Source: an uncultured Methanobrevibacter sp.
Lineage (GTDB): Archaea; Methanobacteriota; Methanobacteria; Methanobacteriales; Methanobacteriaceae
NCBI GenBank assembly: GCA_902782595.1
Contig: CACZNW010000041.1
Span: 1 to 8,950 of the forward strand
Length of the DNA stretch: 8,950 bases
Direction of reading: 5' to 3'
The position numbers and the translations under genes were made by a program. Below the pieces are notes generated by a model. It had not been told where the DNA came from and did no database searches. It worked only from the letters and a program-made list of their open reading frames with translations. Positions 1 to 6,468 of the stretch are shown piece after piece (position 1 is the stretch's first letter; every line of letters starts with the position of its first letter).

Positions 1-1
1 A

Positions 2-17
2 AGTAACCAAAAGTTAT
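2..17 (+). promoter_or_regulatory. Operator-like element, copy 1
   Basis: AGTAACCAAAAGTTAT matches the element at 37-52 in 15 of 16 bases. Inside it is a short inverted repeat, TAAC (4-7) and GTTA (13-16), separated by five A-rich bases. The same element can also be read as two direct AGTWAY half-sites 10 bases apart. Its position upstream of a winged-helix regulator gene suggests an autoregulatory operator or an activator site; this is inference. The window begins one base before it, so further copies could lie to the left. Confidence 0.5.
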
Positions 18-36
18 CTTTCTCTTACATTATTAT

Positions 37-52
37 AGTAACAAAAAGTTAT
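37..52 (+). promoter_or_regulatory. Operator-like element, copy 2, overlapping the TATA box
   Basis: AGTAACAAAAAGTTAT repeats copy 1 at a 35-base offset, with TAAC (39-42) and GTTA (48-51) again separated by five bases. Its right end runs into the TATA box at 49-56, and its body covers the place where TFB would contact DNA. A protein bound here should block assembly of TBP and TFB, so repression is the simplest reading. The regulator encoded just downstream is the natural candidate to bind it. Confidence 0.55.
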
Positions 53-56
53 ATAA
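49..56 (+). promoter_or_regulatory. TATA box of the winged-helix regulator gene
   Basis: TTATATAA is identical to the octamer in the hypF/larB gap. Its centre is about 29 bases before the ATG at 82. With the usual archaeal spacing of about 26 bases, transcription would begin near 78-79, leaving a leader of only a few bases. The weak AAGGT at 71-75 would then not be in the mRNA, so translation is probably leaderless. Confidence 0.65.
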
Positions 57-81
57 AGGTTTCGATACATAAGGTATAATC

Positions 82-657
82 ATGACTTATACAAACGACA
101 TTGAGAAAAATGGAAAACCTCAAAGAAATGTCAATTTATCCAATGGAAACATAGAAATTAGAGGAAACTATGGTGAAAATGGAGAAGGCATTGATGTGGA
201 AGATATCCTTGATGTTATGGGTTGTAAAACTAGAAGAGACATTATAAGTCTTTTAAGGGAAGAACCTATGTTTGTTAGTGAAATTTCAAGTGCCCTGGAT
301 ATTGGTCAAAAAGCCATTATAGCTCATTTGAGGGCTATGGAAGATGTGGGCATATTGAATTCTTCTTATAAAAAAATATTAAGAGGCCGTCCTCGTAAAT
401 ATTATGATTTGCAGAATGAGGTTATTATTCAAATTACTATTAACAGCAATACATTTGACATTAACTTAACAGAGGGCATGTTCGACACATTACAACTCCC
501 ATCAGGTGATGAATGGTCTAAATTGTTAGACATTGAAAGAAGAATTGATGATGGACAACTCGAGGCAATTGATGAGTTGAAAAATCAGATTAGACTATAC
601 GGTAATCTCCTTGAAAGAGCAGAATATATTCTTGAGAGAACTGCCAAAAACAGATAA
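82..657 (+). CDS. ArsR-like winged-helix transcriptional regulator
   Basis: This 191-residue cytoplasmic protein is a predicted DNA-binding regulator. Residues 1-37 are a polar, Asn/Gly/Glu-rich tail likely to be disordered. Residues 38-112 form a winged helix: a first helix with CKTRRDIISLL, a helix-turn-helix around VSEISSALDIGQKAIIAHLRAMED, and a wing with RGRPRKYYDL. This arrangement is typical of archaeal ArsR-type regulators of the PH1932 and SurR style. Residues 145-187 look helical and charged, suggesting a dimerising coiled coil. There is one cysteine (Cys48) and no CxxC or histidine cluster, so neither ArsR-type metal sensing nor SurR-type thiol sensing is supported. The ATG at 82 fits the TATA box spacing. 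The gene converges on hypF. Two repeated TAAC-N5-GTTA elements upstream suggest self-regulation. The signal sensed and other targets cannot be read from the sequence. Confidence 0.85.
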   Translation: MTYTNDIEKNGKPQRNVNLSNGNIEIRGNYGENGEGIDVEDILDVMGCKTRRDIISLLREEPMFVSEISSALDIGQKAIIAHLRAMEDVGILNSSYKKILRGRPRKYYDLQNEVIIQITINSNTFDINLTEGMFDTLQLPSGDEWSKLLDIERRIDDGQLEAIDELKNQIRLYGNLLERAEYILERTAKNR

Positions 658-660
658 AAT

Positions 661-698
661 TGTTTGAATTAACCTTCAAACATTTTTTTACTTTTTTT
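661..698 (+). terminator. Hairpin and T tracts ending the regulator transcript
   Basis: TGTTTGAA (661-668) pairs perfectly with TTCAAACA (675-682) around a six-base loop, followed by seven T residues at 683-689 and seven more at 692-698. The structure starts three bases after the regulator stop codon. T tracts are the main termination signal in archaea, and the hairpin may help. The element lies mostly inside the 3' end of hypF on the other strand, so part of it also encodes HypF's C-terminal residues, where the T runs read as Lys and Phe codons. Confidence 0.6.
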
Positions 699-2927
699 AG
701 CAACAATGCACTGGCCTAATGATACGGATCCGTCTCCGGCACAGGTATTAAGATGTTGAATGAAATTAAGACCACTGCCTTCAACATAGTTTTTAACGCA
801 TTCGGTTATGGCCTCATTGTAAAATACTCCTCCTGTCGCCCCGATATCCGAAACATTATTTTTGATTCCTGCCCTGACTGCAAGTTCGCTTAAACCATTC
901 GCAACTGCAGCTTGACCTGCGGCAGCAACATCCGCCTTTTTCTCGCCATGTTTATATAATCTCACAACTTCGCGAAGAATTTCAGTGGTGTTAAGCTGAT
1001 TGTTCTCAATTATAACTGGAATTTCCAGTTCTTTTGTAGAGTAATATGCGGCGGATTCAAGTTTCATTGAACATTCTCCTTCATAGGTTCGCTCATGACA
1101 GATTTCAAGTGCAACCGCAATTGAATCAAGAACCCTGCCCGTACTTGTGGTGACTCCAACATTTATTCCGGAATCAATCTGTTTTTTAATGTTTCTGATT
1201 TCCATTTCACCATATTTAAAGTAATCAGAATAATGTTTAATTAACTCGTCATCTTTAAGGATACTTGCAAGCATTCTTGCAGGATATCTGGTTGCAACAT
1301 CCCCTCCAGGCATCAGCTGAGGTTCGAGATGTGCCAATCTTTTAAAGCTATTGATGTCGGTATAAAGAATTTCTCCTCCCCAGCTGTTACCGTCACTTCC
1401 ATAGCCCACCCCATCTGCAGCTATTGCTATCATCTCATCGGTTCCATGGTCATTTGCAAGTGCTACGGTGTGGGCATGATGATGCTGTACCGGCAAAACT
1501 TCGGCATCATATTTTTCAGCCAGTTCATGAGCCAGTCGTGTTGTAAAAAAATGAGGATGCATGTCACAGGCAATAACATCAAACTCATTGATTTTAGTAA
1601 TTCTTTCCATATTCTCAATGGCTTTTCGCAAAAACATCAGTGTCTTTGGCTTGTTTGTATTTCCGATATGCTGTGAAGGATATACCTTATCTCCTCTTGA
1701 CATTGAAAATGTCACGTCAAGTTCCGGACCCAGTGCAAGTACATTCAAATCATTAATATCATAATTTATTGAATATGGCTCCGGAGTATATCCTCGTGAA
1801 CGTCTGATGAATGACAGCTCATCGTTTCTGAATCTTATCACTGAATCATCGCACCTGTTCAGTATACGACGGTTGTGAACAAGTGAATAATCGTTAACAC
1901 CGTTGATGATTTGCGAATTTTCTATCATCATTGGCTCACCGGGAATATTGGCCGAGGTCATGACATAAGTGTCAATATCTCCTTCATCAAACAGCAGATA
2001 ATGCATTGGAGAGTATGGAAGCATAACTCCAATATTGTGAAGGCCGGGTGAGAGGGATTCGGGGAATTCATAATCATCATTTTTCTTTAAAATAACTATG
2101 GGTCTTTTATTTGATGTAATGGTTTTGATTTCCCTTTCGGATAATATGGCATATTTTTCAAGACTTTCGAGGTCTTTACACATCACTGCAAATGCCTGAT
2201 TTGGTCGGTTAAGGCGTTTTCTCAACTCTCTAATTGCCTCATCATTATAGGCATCAACAACCAGATGTGTTCCACCAATACCTTTTATGGCAAGGATTTC
2301 ACCATCTTTTAAAATCTCAGCACCCTTTTTAATAGGATTTTCAACATCCAATTTTTCACTGCCTTTATAAATTGACATTTCGGGTCCGCAGTCGCCACAG
2401 CAGATTGCCTCACCGTGGTAACGTCTGTCGAGGGGTTGGGTGTATTCTATCCGACAGTCTTGACATAGTGGAAAATCCTCCATTGAGGTTCGCACACGGT
2501 CATAAGGTACACTTTCAATAACTGTAAATCTTGGTCCGCAATCTGTGCATGCATTAAAGGGATACTTGTAACGTCTGTCATTCGGATTTCTGATTTCTTC
2601 AAGACACTTGTCACAAATTGCAATGTCCGGAGGTATTACACTGACACCGGAGTATGTATCTCCACTTTCAATTATCTCGAATGTTTTATAATTTTTAATT
2701 TCAATTTCCCTTACCTCCATGGAATCTATTTTAGCTATGGGAGGTAATTCCTCAGGTAATCTTTCAACGAAACAGGATGTTTCATCACCTTCTATTATGA
2801 TTTCAACCACATTTCCAAGATTTCTGACATATCCTTTCAGATTCAAATCGCTGGCCAGTCTATATACATATGGTCGAAATCCCACACCCTGCACAATACC
2901 CTGTGTTAAAATCATTAAAGCTTTCAT
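669..2927 (-). CDS. hypF: Carbamoyltransferase HypF ([NiFe] hydrogenase maturation)
   Basis: HypF turns carbamoyl phosphate and ATP into carbamoyl adenylate and passes the carbamoyl group to the C-terminal cysteine of HypE. This group becomes the cyanide ligands of the [NiFe] centre, needed in methanogens for Frh, Mvh and energy-converting hydrogenases. All expected parts of the 752-residue protein are visible. The acylphosphatase domain (about 1-90) has GIVQGVGFRPYVY, with Arg18 and Asn37 as the expected active-site residues. Two zinc fingers follow, with C105xxC108/C127xxC130 and C155xxC158/C177xxC180. A YrdC-like domain (about 197-385) contains KGIGGTHLV and SANIPGEP. The Kae1-like C-terminal region has the metal-binding HHHAH at 482-486, DGVGYG at 505-510 and GDGSVSLGQ near the end. 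Length and start match the family. It is divergent from larB and convergent with the regulator. The ATG follows a TATA box by about 31 bases with no Shine-Dalgarno site. Confidence 0.97.
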   Translation of the reverse strand: MKALMILTQGIVQGVGFRPYVYRLASDLNLKGYVRNLGNVVEIIIEGDETSCFVERLPEELPPIAKIDSMEVREIEIKNYKTFEIIESGDTYSGVSVIPPDIAICDKCLEEIRNPNDRRYKYPFNACTDCGPRFTVIESVPYDRVRTSMEDFPLCQDCRIEYTQPLDRRYHGEAICCGDCGPEMSIYKGSEKLDVENPIKKGAEILKDGEILAIKGIGGTHLVVDAYNDEAIRELRKRLNRPNQAFAVMCKDLESLEKYAILSEREIKTITSNKRPIVILKKNDDYEFPESLSPGLHNIGVMLPYSPMHYLLFDEGDIDTYVMTSANIPGEPMMIENSQIINGVNDYSLVHNRRILNRCDDSVIRFRNDELSFIRRSRGYTPEPYSINYDINDLNVLALGPELDVTFSMSRGDKVYPSQHIGNTNKPKTLMFLRKAIENMERITKINEFDVIACDMHPHFFTTRLAHELAEKYDAEVLPVQHHHAHTVALANDHGTDEMIAIAADGVGYGSDGNSWGGEILYTDINSFKRLAHLEPQLMPGGDVATRYPARMLASILKDDELIKHYSDYFKYGEMEIRNIKKQIDSGINVGVTTSTGRVLDSIAVALEICHERTYEGECSMKLESAAYYSTKELEIPVIIENNQLNTTEILREVVRLYKHGEKKADVAAAGQAAVANGLSELAVRAGIKNNVSDIGATGGVFYNEAITECVKNYVEGSGLNFIQHLNTCAGDGSVSLGQCIVAKKSKKMFEG

Positions 2928-2954
2928 TATAATTATAATATTGTAAGTTAAATT

Positions 2955-2962
2955 TTATATAA
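2955..2962. promoter_or_regulatory. Shared self-complementary TATA box for hypF and larB
   Basis: TTATATAA reads the same on both strands and is the only good TATA candidate in the 58-base gap. Its centre is 27-28 bases before the larB ATG and 31-32 bases before the hypF ATG. With the usual archaeal spacing, larB would start at or within a base of its ATG, and hypF would have a leader of about five bases. Neither start is preceded by a Shine-Dalgarno sequence, which fits leaderless mRNAs. Two pre-initiation complexes could not occupy this site at once, so the two directions may compete. Confidence 0.6.
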
Positions 2963-2985
2963 TTTTATCTTCAATATTTAATATT

Positions 2986-3747
2986 ATGAAAGATATTCTT
3001 GAAAGACTTGCAAATGGACAGATTGATACTGCCGAAGCGGAAAAACTCTTGAAGGCAAATAATATTCTGGAGTTTGATGACATTGCCAAGTTTGATATTA
3101 AACGAAATCAGAGAACAGGATTTCCCGAAGCAATATTTTCTCCAAGTAAAGATTATGAAGATTTAATAACAATAATTAGAAATTATCTTAAAAAAACTGA
3201 TGAGGACTTAATAATTACAAAATTATCATATGACCGTTATGAAAAAATTCTGGAGGATCTTGGTGAAAATGCCCATATTTTCGATTATAACCGGAGAGCT
3301 CAGATTTTAATCATACGAAAGGAAATTAGAAATAAGGAACCAATTGCAAAAATAGGAATAATAACTGCAGGCACTTCAGATATCAATATTGCAGAAGAAG
3401 CAAGGGTAATTGTCGAGCAGGGAGGATGTGAAGCAATTGCTTCATATGATATCGGTGTTGCAGGAATTCACAGACTTTTTCCTCAAATCGCTCATATGGT
3501 CAGTGAAGGCGTAAGGGTATTTATAGTCTGTGCAGGAATGGAAGGGGCACTTCCATCAGTCGTTGCAGGTCTTGTCGACGTTCCGGTTATAGCCGTTCCC
3601 ACATCAGTAGGTTATGGTGTTGGCGAAGGGGGAAGAGTAGCCCTTGATGCAATGCTTCAGTCATGTGCTCCTGGAATTGCAGTTGTCAATATTGACAACG
3701 GATTCGGTGCGGGCGTTTTTGCTTTAACAATTGTTTACAGTGATTAA
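2986..3747 (+). CDS. larB: LarB, nickel-pincer nucleotide cofactor biosynthesis carboxylase
   Basis: LarB carboxylates the pyridinium ring of nicotinic acid adenine dinucleotide and releases AMP. This is the first step toward the nickel-pincer nucleotide used by lactate racemase and related LarA-type enzymes. The 253-residue protein has the family layout: a helical N-terminal part (about 1-115) starting with the ILERLANGQID type of sequence, then a PurE-like Rossmann domain (about 120-250). The domain has GIITAGTSDINIAEEA (124-139), YDIGVAGIHRL (154-164), CAGMEGALPSVVAGL (182-196) and VPTSVGYG (204-211). Cys227 in SCAPGIAVVNIDNGFGAG probably matches the catalytic cysteine of characterised LarB. 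LarC and LarE are not in this window. The ATG sits where transcription should start, with no Shine-Dalgarno site. The next gene begins directly at its stop codon. Confidence 0.95.
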   Translation: MKDILERLANGQIDTAEAEKLLKANNILEFDDIAKFDIKRNQRTGFPEAIFSPSKDYEDLITIIRNYLKKTDEDLIITKLSYDRYEKILEDLGENAHIFDYNRRAQILIIRKEIRNKEPIAKIGIITAGTSDINIAEEARVIVEQGGCEAIASYDIGVAGIHRLFPQIAHMVSEGVRVFIVCAGMEGALPSVVAGLVDVPVIAVPTSVGYGVGEGGRVALDAMLQSCAPGIAVVNIDNGFGAGVFALTIVYSD

Positions 3748-4308
3748 ATGCAATACAAAACATTCAATCCTGAAATTCATGATGTAGGTAAAGTGGCAGA
3801 ACTGGTTTATGATGTTGATTTCAGGACGTTCGACATGCTTTTCAAATCAAAAGAAAAAGCAGTTGGAGCCATTTCCAAAAGTCTTTTAAATGAGGATTCA
3901 GAGACTTTTAAGGTAATTTTTGATGATGATAATAATCTCATTGGAATTTTAATCTATTATTCTGATAAATTCCCTAAACATTTCAATTTCAAATCATTAA
4001 GGTTATTAATCGTTGATATTCTTGATTACTTTGTTTTGTGCGATGTCAATTCCGGGGATTTCTACATTGCTGAAATCGCCGTTGACAAAACACTTAGAGG
4101 TCAAGGTCTGGGAAAAAAGATTTTATCTGAAGTAATTGAGTATGCAAAAGAGAAAAATTTCAATCGGGTTATTCTGGATGCTGATTTTAGAAACACTGCT
4201 GCTAAAAGATTATATGAAAAAATGGGCTTTAGGCAGTTCAATAAAAAAAGAGTAAAAATAGGAAAATTTGAAAGGGGAATGTACAATATGGAATTGAAGT
4301 TACGATGA
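3748..4308 (+). CDS. GNAT-family N-acetyltransferase
   Basis: This 186-residue protein belongs to the GNAT superfamily, which transfers an acyl group from acetyl-CoA to an amine on a small molecule or protein. The acetyl-CoA binding motif A is clear in IAEIAVDKTLRGQGLGKKIL, with RGQGLG at 117-122 gripping the pyrophosphate. Motif B is seen in NTAAKRLYEKMGF (149-161). The N-terminal half (1-105), which would form the acceptor site, has no motif I can assign, so the substrate is unknown; RimI-like protein acetylation or small-molecule acetylation are both possible. The ATG follows the larB stop codon with no gap (TAAATG). Upstream is only a partial Shine-Dalgarno match, AGTGAT at 3738-3743, so translation is probably coupled to larB and the two share an mRNA. 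A role tied to LarB is not shown. Confidence 0.88.
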   Translation: MQYKTFNPEIHDVGKVAELVYDVDFRTFDMLFKSKEKAVGAISKSLLNEDSETFKVIFDDDNNLIGILIYYSDKFPKHFNFKSLRLLIVDILDYFVLCDVNSGDFYIAEIAVDKTLRGQGLGKKILSEVIEYAKEKNFNRVILDADFRNTAAKRLYEKMGFRQFNKKRVKIGKFERGMYNMELKLR

Positions 4309-4318
4309 ATTCCATATT
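4285..4318. terminator. Perfect inverted repeat over two convergent stop codons
   Basis: AATATGGAATT (4285-4295) is matched exactly by AATTCCATATT (4308-4318), an 11-bp stem with a 12-base loop. The repeat contains the last base of the acetyltransferase TGA (4306-4308) and most of the opposing TAA (4317-4319). The sequence beyond it is moderately T-rich on either strand but has no long T run. It may act as a two-way terminator or protect both 3' ends from exonucleases. It is symmetric, so both transcripts would carry the same stem. Confidence 0.5.
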
Positions 4319-4811
4319 ATTTGTTCTGTTTATAGTCATGCACCATATTGTTATACATGAAGTTTAAACATCCATCTCTTCTCTGGTTCTCTTTAAAATT
4401 TTCCATTTTTAAAATGAACGAATGATTCAGTTTTTCGAAATATACGAAAGTTGTATTTTTGCCGGTATTCAAATCCTCAAATTCAATAATTTCAAAGGTT
4501 GCATTGCTCTCATTTTTAACAGTCACATCTTTATTATTTTGAAATGAGTTCAATATCTTTGTGAATTCTTTAGTCCCATTTTTATCTTTTTCTACACATT
4601 TGATGAAAATGGTTTCGTTTGTCTGGGTATTTGTCAATCTTTTATTGAATGAATTGTCGTCATCGATTTTAAATCCGTCAGGTGCGGGAATTGTCACATC
4701 ATTAACCACGGTAATTGCGGTTCCCACAGAATTTGAATTGGTGACAATAAAATACATGCAGCTCAAACCTGCGATTAATATAATAAGTATGCCGATCCAT
4801 CTTTTATCCAT
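4317..4811 (-). CDS. Small membrane-anchored protein, function unknown
   Basis: I recognise no characterised family in this 164-residue protein. Residues 6-23 (IGILIILIAGLSCMYFIV) form one hydrophobic segment after a short MDKR start, so it is either a signal anchor or an uncleaved export signal, with residues 24-164 expected outside the cell. No proper lipobox precedes Cys18. The outer part is hydrophilic and holds six N-glycosylation sequons, at Asn65, 78, 100, 103, 119 and 129. Three further cysteines could pair or bind metal. The start is supported by GGGGG (4819-4823) seven bases before the ATG. It lies 15 bases after the ABC ATPase gene and is probably in the same mRNA, hinting at a cell-surface role linked to glycan export. 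Similar short anchored proteins with TAITVV followed by an acidic linker seem familiar from Methanobrevibacter, but this is memory and not a search. Confidence 0.7.
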   Translation of the reverse strand: MDKRWIGILIILIAGLSCMYFIVTNSNSVGTAITVVNDVTIPAPDGFKIDDDNSFNKRLTNTQTNETIFIKCVEKDKNGTKEFTKILNSFQNNKDVTVKNESNATFEIIEFEDLNTGKNTTFVYFEKLNHSFILKMENFKENQRRDGCLNFMYNNMVHDYKQNK

Positions 4812-4818
4812 AATATTT

Positions 4819-4823
4819 CCCCC
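4819..4823 (-). promoter_or_regulatory. Shine-Dalgarno site of the membrane-anchored protein gene
   Basis: On the minus strand GGGGG ends seven bases before the ATG at 4811, inside the 15-base gap after the ATPase stop codon. It is a partial match to the archaeal anti-Shine-Dalgarno sequence and supports independent starting at this ATG. Confidence 0.5.
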
Positions 4824-4826
4824 ATA

Positions 4827-5666
4827 CTATTTTTTCTTCTTTTTCTTTTTCTTATCATTGTCAGCATTAGAAACATAAGCATCACAAACTTCATTGGCTT
4901 CTCCTTCCATGACAATCTTACCGTTGTCAATCCAGATACATTTATCACAGATTTTTCTAACCTGTGTTATGGAATGTGATACCAACAGTACGGTTACCCC
5001 TTCAGACATCAGTTCATTGATTTTCTCCGAACTTTTTTTTCTGAATTTAATATCTCCAACTGACAGGATTTCATCAACAATCAGGATATCGGGTTCAACA
5101 AGTGTGGCTATGGAAAATCCCAATTTCGCTCTCATACCTGAGGAGTAATTTTTAACAGGATAATTAATATATTCTCCAAGTTCTGAAAATTCAACAATTT
5201 CCTCATATCTTTCATCCAGAAATTCTTTGTCCATACTTAAAAAAGCACCATTCAGATAAATATTGTTTTTTCCACTGTAATTTTTGTCAAATCCTGCACT
5301 TAATTCCAATAACGGTGCAACTTTCCCGTTGATTTCAATTTTCCCTGATGTCGGTTCATATATCCCTGCCAATATTTTTAAAAGAGTACTTTTTCCGGCA
5401 CCGTTAAATCCAAGAATTCCTACTTTATCTCCTCTGTAAACTTTAAATGTAATGTCATCAAGGACTCTGATTTTTTCCTTTTCCTTTTTGTTACGTTTAA
5501 TTGTACGAATAACATATTCTTTTAATGTATCAATCTTGTCTTTGGTGATTTTAAATTCCATTGTCACGTGTTCAACATTGATAGCTACATTATTATCTAA
5601 GGCAATATTATCATCGTCGGATTTTGAACCTCCAATCAATCCTTTTAATTTACTTTTTCTACCCAT
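4827..5666 (-). CDS. ABC transporter ATPase for cell-surface glycan export (Wzt/TagH type)
   Basis: This is the nucleotide-binding subunit that powers export of a polysaccharide or teichoic-acid-like polymer through the permease encoded just upstream. All ABC motifs are intact in the 279 residues: Walker A GFNGAGKST (86-94), signature YSSGMRAKL (174-182), Walker B ILIVDE (194-199), D-loop SVGD (202-205) and switch histidine His231. The segment APLLELSAGFDKNYSGKNNI (117-136) in the Q-loop region is typical of the polysaccharide-export subfamily. About 65 N-terminal residues, including a basic stretch (RTIKRNKKEKEK), precede the conserved core. The protein ends soon after the core, so it lacks the C-terminal glycan-binding domain of long Wzt proteins. 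Instead it ends in DNDK followed by seven more lysines. The start has a good AAAGGTGT site. The gene ends with TAG, the only amber stop here. Confidence 0.93.
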   Translation of the reverse strand: MGRKSKLKGLIGGSKSDDDNIALDNNVAINVEHVTMEFKITKDKIDTLKEYVIRTIKRNKKEKEKIRVLDDITFKVYRGDKVGILGFNGAGKSTLLKILAGIYEPTSGKIEINGKVAPLLELSAGFDKNYSGKNNIYLNGAFLSMDKEFLDERYEEIVEFSELGEYINYPVKNYSSGMRAKLGFSIATLVEPDILIVDEILSVGDIKFRKKSSEKINELMSEGVTVLLVSHSITQVRKICDKCIWIDNGKIVMEGEANEVCDAYVSNADNDKKKKKKKK

Positions 5667-5672
5667 AATAAC

Positions 5673-5680
5673 ACACCTTT
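5673..5680 (-). promoter_or_regulatory. Shine-Dalgarno site of the ABC ATPase gene
   Basis: Minus-strand AAAGGTGT lies six bases before the ATG at 5666 and overlaps the last base of the permease stop codon. It matches the archaeal 16S rRNA tail well, and the tight packing supports co-translation of permease and ATPase. Confidence 0.65.
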
Positions 5681-6444
5681 TATAATTCTAAAGCAAGTTT
5701 CTTTTCATATATGTTAAATAACAGAATACCTATTCCCAATGCAGTCAATGCAAATGCTGCCAGATATAAAATCATGGACCAGTCCGGAACAACTCCGTAT
5801 ACACATTGCCTGAAACAGGACATCGCACAGTAAACGGGATTCAATGTGAATATTATCTGAACTTTGGCCGGAACAACTTCAATCGGATAAAACATTGCTG
5901 ATGCGTATAATAACACTAATGTAAATACATTATATAGATATCCGATATCTGAGAAATAAGTATTGCAGACCGCCAAAATCAATCCGACTCCAAATATTAA
6001 AATTACCAGAAACAGAAGAGGTATTACGGAGTATATTAATGTTATATGGAATGTGGCGCCTGTAATAATCATAACTGCAAACAGTATGACAAATGATATT
6101 AAAAAGTTCACGAATTCATAACAGACTGCACTTATTGCAAACATATTCTTGGGAACATAAATCTTTTTAAGCAGATTCGCATTCCTTCTAATGGAATTCA
6201 TAGCGCCTTTGGTTCCCTGATTATAAAAATCAAATACTAATCTTCCGGCCAGATAGTAAACCGGATAATTTTCAATATTTCTCCCAAACAACATTGAAAA
6301 TATTGCTGTAAATACCAGCATTGTTAAAAGCGGATTAAAAAAACTCCATAAAATACCAAGAACTGAATCCTTATACTTTGAAGTTAAATTTCTTTTAACT
6401 AGTTCTTTTAATAAAAATTTTTTTTCCGAAAACGTATCAAACAT
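5680..6444 (-). CDS. ABC-2 type permease for glycan export (Wzm/TagG type)
   Basis: This membrane subunit forms the channel of an ABC exporter for lipid-linked glycans at the cell membrane. From the chosen ATG it has 254 residues. It opens with an amphipathic region (FLLKELVKRNLTSKYKDS) and the family motif LGILWSFFNPLL (29-40). About six membrane segments follow, near residues 35-53, 62-74, 105-127, 137-159, 170-187 and 224-244, and a short basic/hydrophobic tail ends it. Length and layout match Wzm, TagG and RfbA-type permeases. A TTG at 6456 could add four residues in frame. I prefer the ATG at 6444 because a TATA-like element at 6469-6476 would start transcription near 6446, downstream of the TTG, and the TTG has no Shine-Dalgarno site. 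The partner ATPase begins 13 bases after its stop. Likely cargo in a pseudomurein-walled methanogen is a surface polysaccharide, but no glycosyltransferase is in view. Confidence 0.9.
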   Translation of the reverse strand: MFDTFSEKKFLLKELVKRNLTSKYKDSVLGILWSFFNPLLTMLVFTAIFSMLFGRNIENYPVYYLAGRLVFDFYNQGTKGAMNSIRRNANLLKKIYVPKNMFAISAVCYEFVNFLISFVILFAVMIITGATFHITLIYSVIPLLFLVILIFGVGLILAVCNTYFSDIGYLYNVFTLVLLYASAMFYPIEVVPAKVQIIFTLNPVYCAMSCFRQCVYGVVPDWSMILYLAAFALTALGIGILLFNIYEKKLALEL

Positions 6445-6468
6445 TGTAATAACCAATATTCTTTTTTT

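Noticed and set aside
12..17. A CRISPR or tandem repeat array starting from the repeated AGTAAC...AGTTAT elements.
   Set aside because: There are only two copies, they are 16 bases long, and they lie in a promoter; no further copies occur downstream.
82..657. A nickel or thiol-redox sensor role for the regulator, because of the nearby nickel genes and its likeness to SurR.
   Set aside because: It has a single cysteine, no CxxC and no histidine cluster, and its neighbour hypF is convergent, not co-transcribed.
1329..1764. Plus-strand open frames inside hypF, and similar ones inside the ATPase, CBS/ParB and gatB genes.
   Set aside because: They lie opposite well-conserved genes, have no recognisable domains or Shine-Dalgarno sites, and their composition fits antisense shadows.
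2945..2950. AAGTTA just upstream of the hypF/larB TATA box looks like half of the regulator's TAAC-N5-GTTA element.
   Set aside because: The TAAC partner is absent at the required distance, and a six-base AT-rich match is expected by chance. Control of hypF/larB by the regulator is not supported.
4812..4829. The ATPase and the anchored protein are in the same frame, split only by TAG and five sense codons, so amber readthrough or pyrrolysine insertion would fuse them.
   Set aside because: Methanobacteriales are not known to use pyrrolysine. The second gene has its own ATG, a G-rich Shine-Dalgarno site and an N-terminal membrane segment, which suits a separate protein. A cytoplasmic ATPase joined to an exported protein makes little sense.
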